From the NCBI GenBank assembly GCA_002405445.1, contig DHLV01000113.1, positions 1 to 18,893 of the forward strand: a stretch of 18,893 bases of DNA, written 5' to 3'. The stretch comes from Flammeovirgaceae bacterium UBA4659 (GTDB taxonomy: Bacteria > Bacteroidota > Bacteroidia > Cytophagales > Cyclobacteriaceae). Each line of letters opens with the position of its first letter. Position 1 is the stretch's first letter. Under the pieces are notes generated by a model. The model was given only the letters and a program-made list of their open reading frames with translations, was not told the DNA's origin and did not search any database. Positions 14,751-18,893 of the stretch are shown piece after piece. A program made the position numbers and the translations under genes.

Positions 14751-16658
14751 ATGTGTGGGATAACAGGCATTTTCGCATTTAACCTGGTGGGGAAATTCAA
14801 TCTCATCAACATCAGTGCAGCAACGCAAGCATTGCAGAAACGCGGCCCCGATCATCAGGCTGTATACAACGATGAATATGTAGGATTGGGCCACCGAAGG
14901 CTGTCAATCATTGACACGCGCCCCATCGCACACCAGCCCATGTGGGACGAAACGAAGCGTTTCTGCATCGTCTTTAATGGTGAGATTTTCAATTTCAAGG
15001 AACTTCGCAAGCAACTGGAAGACCAAGATGTTCACTTCTTTAGCCAATCTGACACGGAGGTTTTACTTAACTTATATTTACGTGAAAAAGAAAAATGCTT
15101 AACCCGATTGAATGGATTTTTCGCTTTCTGTATTTATGATAGACAAGAGCAATCACTTTTTTTGGCGCGCGACCGGTATGGCGTAAAGCCCCTCCTCTAC
15201 ATGATAGACGAAGATAAATTTCTGTTTGCATCAGAGATGAAGTCTATTCTGGCCTACGGCATTGACAAAGAGATTGATTACAGCTCATTATTTACTTACC
15301 TGCAACTCAACTATATACCTGCACCAAAAACCATTTTTAAAAACATCAGCAAATTACCACCCGGACATTTCGCCAGGGTAGAAGGCCGTAAGTGTATCAT
15401 TGGGCGATACTACCAAATAGCAGTTGCATACGATTCGAACCCTAACCACCTCACCTACACAGAAGCAAAAGGAAAATTTTCTCACCTTTTAGAATCTGCC
15501 GTGCAGCGCAGATTGATTGCCGATGTTCCGTTGGGCACCTTTCTGAGCGGTGGTATTGACTCAACGGTAGTCACCGGGCTTGCCGCAAAGCACAAACCCG
15601 ACCTCCACACTTTCTCGATTGGTTTCAAAGACGAAAAGTTTTTTGACGAAACACGTTACGCAAGGATTGCAGCAAAAAAATTCAATACTGACCACACGGT
15701 TTTTTCTCTGAGCAACAGCGACCTCTTCGAACACATTCATGATGTTTTGGAATACATCGATGAGCCATTTGCGGACTCATCAGCCATCAATGTATACATC
15801 CTGAGCAAGAAGACACGGCAACATGCCACAGTAGCCTTAAGTGGTGATGGTGCGGACGAGCTGCTTGGCGGCTACAACAAACACGCAGCATACTATCGGC
15901 TAATTCACCCGGGGATTCCTGAAAAGACGGTAAAGCTTTTGCAACCCTTGTGGGATGCTTTGCCGCAATCACGAAATCACTTTTTTAGTAATAATGTACG
16001 TCAACTGAAGCGATTTGCCGAAGGATTGCAATTAAACGCCCAAGACCGCTATTGGCGATGGGCAGGTTACGCAAATGAAAAAGACGCTCTCAACCTATTG
16101 ACCACATCAACCCAAACACTCATACTTGAAACGGATTACGCTTCCTACAAAGGCAAATTACTGGAACACATCAGTGAGAATGCAAATATCAACGATGTGC
16201 TGCTCACTGACATGAACATGGTGCTTCCGAATGATATGCTTACAAAAACAGACTGGATGAGTATGGCCAACGGGCTAGAGGTGCGCACCCCTTTTCTTGA
16301 CTTTGAGCTGGTAAACTTTACTTTCAGTTTGCCTGATCACTTCAAGATTAACCGATCTTTGCGAAAAAGAATATTGCAAGATGCTTTTCGCTACTTGCTA
16401 CCTCCGGAACTCTACAATCGATCAAAAAAAGGATTTGAAGTTCCCATGCTCAAGTGGCTACAGACCGAAATGAAATCAATGATTACCGAAGATCTGCTTG
16501 CGAAAAAAACAATCGAGGTGCAAGGCATTTTTAACTACACTGCAATTCAAAGGCTTAAGGAGCAACTTTACTCGCGCAACCCGGGTGATGTACACGCACG
16601 CATTTGGGCCTTGGTTGTATTTCAGTGGTGGTGGAAACGGTACTTTAGAAAGGAGTAA
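14751..16658 (+). CDS. asnB: Asparagine synthase (glutamine-hydrolysing)
   Basis: Asparagine synthase makes asparagine from aspartate, glutamine and ATP. The 635-residue protein has both domains. The N-terminal Ntn glutaminase domain has Cys2 as nucleophile (MCGITGIF) and shows LGHRRLSIID (46-55), FNGEIFNFKELR (75-86) and ARDRYGVKPL (139-148). The C-terminal synthetase domain has the pyrophosphate loop LSGGIDST (265-272), the substrate block FADSSAINVYILS (340-352) and LSGDGADELLGGYNKH (363-378). All expected catalytic motifs are intact. The start at 14751 is required, because Cys must follow Met after processing; the in-frame ATG at 14712 would add 13 residues and block the nucleophile. Length (longer than the 554-residue E. 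coli AsnB) and motif style resemble the subgroup often found with polysaccharide genes, but no such genes are in the window. It follows the DUF1080 gene by 46 bp. Confidence 0.93.
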   Translation: MCGITGIFAFNLVGKFNLINISAATQALQKRGPDHQAVYNDEYVGLGHRRLSIIDTRPIAHQPMWDETKRFCIVFNGEIFNFKELRKQLEDQDVHFFSQSDTEVLLNLYLREKEKCLTRLNGFFAFCIYDRQEQSLFLARDRYGVKPLLYMIDEDKFLFASEMKSILAYGIDKEIDYSSLFTYLQLNYIPAPKTIFKNISKLPPGHFARVEGRKCIIGRYYQIAVAYDSNPNHLTYTEAKGKFSHLLESAVQRRLIADVPLGTFLSGGIDSTVVTGLAAKHKPDLHTFSIGFKDEKFFDETRYARIAAKKFNTDHTVFSLSNSDLFEHIHDVLEYIDEPFADSSAINVYILSKKTRQHATVALSGDGADELLGGYNKHAAYYRLIHPGIPEKTVKLLQPLWDALPQSRNHFFSNNVRQLKRFAEGLQLNAQDRYWRWAGYANEKDALNLLTTSTQTLILETDYASYKGKLLEHISENANINDVLLTDMNMVLPNDMLTKTDWMSMANGLEVRTPFLDFELVNFTFSLPDHFKINRSLRKRILQDAFRYLLPPELYNRSKKGFEVPMLKWLQTEMKSMITEDLLAKKTIEVQGIFNYTAIQRLKEQLYSRNPGDVHARIWALVVFQWWWKRYFRKE

Positions 16659-16762
16659 TACAAAGGAGTATCACCCACGCTTTTTCTTCATTTTTGTTGC
16701 CGACATTCCAAAACTGTAGGTACGTCAAAGAAAATTAAATCGATAGTGCCGCATATCTAAAA

Positions 16763-17667
16763 ATGTATCCGGGTGGATTTTTGAATACAAAGATGCTTTC
16801 ACCGCTACCAAAAATGCTGTGGCCACTGTTAGTGGTTTTTACCACAGGGGTGGGGCATGGGCAAGTGCCCGTTATTTTTCCGAGCGATACACAAAAACCA
16901 ATGTGGATAGAAAATGTCTTTTTGAAATCATATAACAATGAAGAAGCAACAGGTCTGATCTTCCCATCGATCCAATATTCAAAGGCAAAAACAGTCTTTA
17001 TTTTAGGAGACATTGTTTCACAGGGACGAAAGGAAAAAAATGGAAAAAAATGGATGGATACCTTGAGGCTTTACGGGCCAATAACGTTGAGGTAAACGGC
17101 CTCATTGGTAACCACGATGTCATGGGCAATGCGCTAAAGGGCCAGCGACAGTTTCAAAAACACGTTGCTAACCACGAGCGTATGCGTTACAGCTGCGTGA
17201 CAGACTCTGTAGCGGTGGTTATGCTCAATTCAAATTTCACCACGCTAACGGTGAAGAAGCAAAAGCACCAGAAGAAATGGCTTGAGCTAGAGTTGGTCAG
17301 GCTTGATGACTCAACAGCGATCCGTTTTGTGATGCTCGCTTGCCACCATGCCCCGTTTACCAATAGCAAGATCGTTCACCCTTCAGAACAAGTACAACAG
17401 CAATTTGTGCCGGCATACATCAACTCAACAATGGCTGTCCGTTTTGTTACGGGACACTCACATAATTTTGAACGGCTCAGCAAGGCCGGCAAAAACTTTT
17501 TGCTCATTGGAGGTGACGGCTGCATTCATCAGACCGCGCGCCCTTCATCACTCGAGATGAACGATATTGCCAGGCACCACAAGCCAATCTTTCACTATCT
17601 CGTCATGAAACGAAGGATCCAAACCCCTGAGCTCACATCCGTTTCCTTGTCTGATAATTTCCAATAG
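16763..17667 (+). pseudogene. Secreted calcineurin-like metallophosphoesterase, split by a -1 frameshift
   Basis: The first reading frame (from ATG 16763, or more likely ATG 16793) encodes a signal peptide ending near GVGHGQ, then FPSDTQKPMW, where a phosphoesterase would have its D-x-H motif (here D-T-Q), and the second metal motif ILGDIVSQG. It loses homology after about 17040. The -1 frame continues with MDGYLEALRANNVEVNGLIGNHD (metal motif GNHD), LACHHAPF and TGHSHNFER (the final G-H-x-H), ending at TAG 17665-17667. The joint lies in two neighbouring A7 runs (17034-17040 and 17044-17050). Adding one A to the first run restores a continuous protein reading KKWKKMDGYL. Alternatively, -1 ribosomal slippage could make the full protein. 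The family hydrolyses phosphoesters in the periplasm; the substrate is unknown. It is the second frameshifted gene in this window. Confidence 0.75.
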
Positions 17668-17722
17668 TTTAGATATGATTACAGCTTTGAGCTTCCCTGA
17701 TCCTCCTTGTTTACGTTTCAAA

Positions 17723-18352
17723 ATGAGATACCTGCCGGTTGTAGTGCTAGGATTTTGGGTAGAAGCAACTGCGCAAAGCGACTGTAAGTTACAACTTGAC
17801 AGAGACAGCGTACAGGTGTACAACTGCAAAGTTGCCAACTCGAAGTACAAAGCATTGAAAGTGGAATTTCAACTAGATGCCAACTACTCGCAGGTGGCTG
17901 CGATGATTTTAGATATCAGCAACTTGCACCGATGGCAATACCAAACCGCCAGTGCCGTCACGCTCAAGAAAATAAATGATCATGAGTTGATTTATCATAC
18001 GGAAGTAAAGACACCAGCCATCATCAACAACCGCGATTTTATCATCCACCTGTCTATACACCAGCACAAAGAATCAAAAGAGCTAACCGTGAAGGCCGTA
18101 AGCAAACCGGACTACATTGCCACCAAAAAGAAAGTCGTTCGCGTGCGTTTCTCAGAAGCCAGTTGGCAGATCAAATCCATCGGTAAAAATAAACTGGCCG
18201 TCACCTACTACATTCAAATTGATTTTGGCGGCTCCATTCCCGCATGGTTAGTAAACTCTTTGAGCCATATTGCGCCTTATGAGACATTTAAGGCCATGCG
18301 TAGCGAAATTGGCATTTATCAAAACCAACGCATAAACGGCATTTTGGATTGA
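17723..18352 (+). CDS. Secreted START-domain (lipid-binding fold) protein
   Basis: From ATG 17723 the 209-residue product has a signal peptide (MRYLPVVVLGFWVEATAQS). An in-frame ATG at 17675 would add 16 residues without signal character, so the later start is preferred. The mature part resembles START/Bet v 1-type helix-grip proteins: a long N-terminal strand pair (YKALKVEFQLDANYSQVAAM), the helix with LDISNLHRWQYQ (63-74), HTEVKTPAIINNRDFIIHL (92-110), whose T-P-x-x-x-x-N-R-D signature is characteristic, SEASWQIKSIGKNKLAVTYY (144-163) and a C-terminal helix lining the cavity. Such proteins bind a lipid or other hydrophobic ligand. It begins 55 bp after the phosphoesterase stop and may be co-transcribed. 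It is convergent with the next gene, with 3 bp between stop codons. Confidence 0.78.
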   Translation: MRYLPVVVLGFWVEATAQSDCKLQLDRDSVQVYNCKVANSKYKALKVEFQLDANYSQVAAMILDISNLHRWQYQTASAVTLKKINDHELIYHTEVKTPAIINNRDFIIHLSIHQHKESKELTVKAVSKPDYIATKKKVVRVRFSEASWQIKSIGKNKLAVTYYIQIDFGGSIPAWLVNSLSHIAPYETFKAMRSEIGIYQNQRINGILD

Positions 18353-18355
18353 ATG

Positions 18356-18583
18356 CTAACGCAGCGAGTCGATATACAGTTTTTCAACCTTCTTGCGTGC
18401 CCATTCTGTTTTTCGCAAAAAAGCCAAACTGGATTTTATGCTTGGATCAAACTTAAAACAATTGATGGGTATGATCTGCCCCAGGTCTTCCCATCCATAT
18501 AGGTCAACCAACTCACGCAAAATCATTTCTAAGGTTTTTCCGTGAAGTGGGTTGTTGGGTTGGCTCTCCATCATGCCTCTCAC
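18356..18583 (-). CDS. VF530 / DUF2132 small DNA-binding family protein
   Basis: This 75-residue protein matches the VF530 family almost end to end: [20 protein letters not shown] (8-27), [19 protein letters not shown] (29-47) and [20 protein letters not shown] (48-67). The family has a compact double-stranded-DNA-binding-like helical fold known from a Vibrio structure; its physiological role is not known. The start could be ATG 18583 or the Met codons at residues 4 or 5. A weak -7-like box precedes the gene on the minus strand. It lies downstream of the nitronate monooxygenase-like gene on the same strand with about 108 bp between. Confidence 0.9.
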   Translation of the reverse strand: MRGMMESQPNNPLHGKTLEMILRELVDLYGWEDLGQIIPINCFKFDPSIKSSLAFLRKTEWARKKVEKLYIDSLR

Positions 18584-18639
18584 AAAATTTATAAAACGGT
18601 AATTGATAAGACTTCTAGAAAGTTCACATCATCAAGAAT

Positions 18640-18664
18640 GCTGTGTGCGAAAGTGAAACACAGC
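18640..18664 (-). other. Inverted repeat between two minus-strand genes
   Basis: GCTGTGT (18640-18646) and ACACAGC (18658-18664) form a 7-bp stem with an 11-nt loop, 27 bp after the stop of the upstream minus-strand gene. No T tract follows, so it may be a weak or Rho-dependent terminator or an mRNA 3' stabiliser. Confidence 0.4.
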
Positions 18665-18691
18665 CCGCAACGCGTAAAGTGGTGATGCCGG

Positions 18692-18893
18692 TCATGCTGC
18701 TTGAAATTCGTCAGTGAGTGTTCGAATGATATTTGCCATTGGTCGGATACTGTGAACGTGTTCGATCGCGGGTCCTGCACACCACACAGTTTTGTAGGTT
18801 GCGCCAAACGCTGCTTTCTCAACAGCCTTCATGCCCTTGAGGGCGATAAGCATTTTCGCGTACTTCTTCAGCGTTTTGTTGTTGTTCAAAATC
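18692..18893 (-). CDS. C-terminal end of a probable nitronate monooxygenase (NAD(P)H-dependent flavin oxidoreductase)
   Basis: The frame is open to the right edge of the window, so only about the last 66 residues are seen; the gene is cut by the window, not necessarily broken. The visible part, ending at TGA 18692-18694, contains LKGMKAVEKAAFGATYKTVW followed by CAGPAIEHVHSIRPMANII and a terminal helix. I recognise this as the C-terminal segment of Bacteroidota 2-nitropropane dioxygenase/nitronate monooxygenase-type TIM-barrel flavoproteins, in which a V/T-WCAG-x-x-x-x-x-I block closes the FMN site. Family members oxidise nitronates, or reduce quinones, with FMN. With so little sequence this remains a moderate call; another FMN TIM-barrel enzyme such as FabK is possible. 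Confidence 0.5.
   Translation of the reverse strand, partial: ILNNNKTLKKYAKMLIALKGMKAVEKAAFGATYKTVWCAGPAIEHVHSIRPMANIIRTLTDEFQAA

Noticed and set aside
18589..18822. Possible 77-residue protein upstream of the VF530 gene
   Set aside because: It overlaps the C-terminal part of the flavin oxidoreductase-like frame on the same strand and shows no motif, whereas the other frame has a recognisable WCAG block.

Overview
This 18.9 kb window looks like ordinary chromosomal DNA of a Bacteroidota bacterium, most probably of the Cytophagales group. The call rests on gene content: a short AMP nucleosidase of the Bacteroidota type, a PadR-PspC-GIN membrane operon, an ECF sigma / single-pass membrane protein / outer-membrane barrel operon, several lipoproteins and barrels, and promoter-like boxes resembling TTTG-N(18-21)-TAnnTTTG. 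I see no rRNA, tRNA, CRISPR array, insertion sequence or phage module. The taxonomic placement is an inference from protein families, not from a marker gene.

Layout. 1-886: a strong terminator, then a TPR lipoprotein gene broken by a frameshift. 897-2159: a stand-alone HSDR_N-type PD-(D/E)XK protein (minus) and AMP nucleosidase (plus), which diverge from a shared gap of under 50 bp. 2157-2312: a 14-bp tandem repeat abutting a 42-codon remnant that resembles the start of a SUMF1-type secreted protein. 2318-3814: an OmpP1/FadL-like outer-membrane protein (minus). 3955-6762: padR followed by a large protein with two PspC domains and a C-terminal GIN (DUF2807) domain. 6763-7133: a gene-free stretch holding two inverted-repeat structures and a possible promoter. 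7134-8309: a lipoprotein homologous to M29 aminopeptidases in which most metal ligands appear to be replaced. 8378-9781: a complete MBL/beta-CASP ribonuclease-type protein. 9865-10968: a multipass HGSNAT/DUF5009-type acyltransferase. 11060-13343: an ECF sigma operon with a possible self-promoter. 13482-14704: a Vsr-like endonuclease lacking the zinc ligands, overlapping a DUF1080 lipoprotein by 4 bp. 14751-16658: asparagine synthase. 16763-17667: a secreted metallophosphoesterase split by a -1 frameshift at twin A7 runs. 17723-18352: a secreted START-domain protein. 18356-18893 (minus): a VF530/DUF2132 protein and the C-terminal end of a probable nitronate monooxygenase.

How the genes fit together. 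The dominant theme is the cell envelope: three lipoproteins, two barrels, two other secreted proteins, and two envelope-sensing regulatory operons (PadR/PspC/GIN and ECF/anti-sigma/barrel). I do not see a new multi-gene defence or metabolic system. The observations most worth a second look are the apparently metal-less M29 homolog, the two frameshifts (one with -1 slippery heptamers), the SUMF1-like remnant beside a tandem repeat, the zinc-less Vsr variant, and the operator-like repeats in front of padR, the M29-like gene and the ECF operon. All promoter and operator calls were made by eye.
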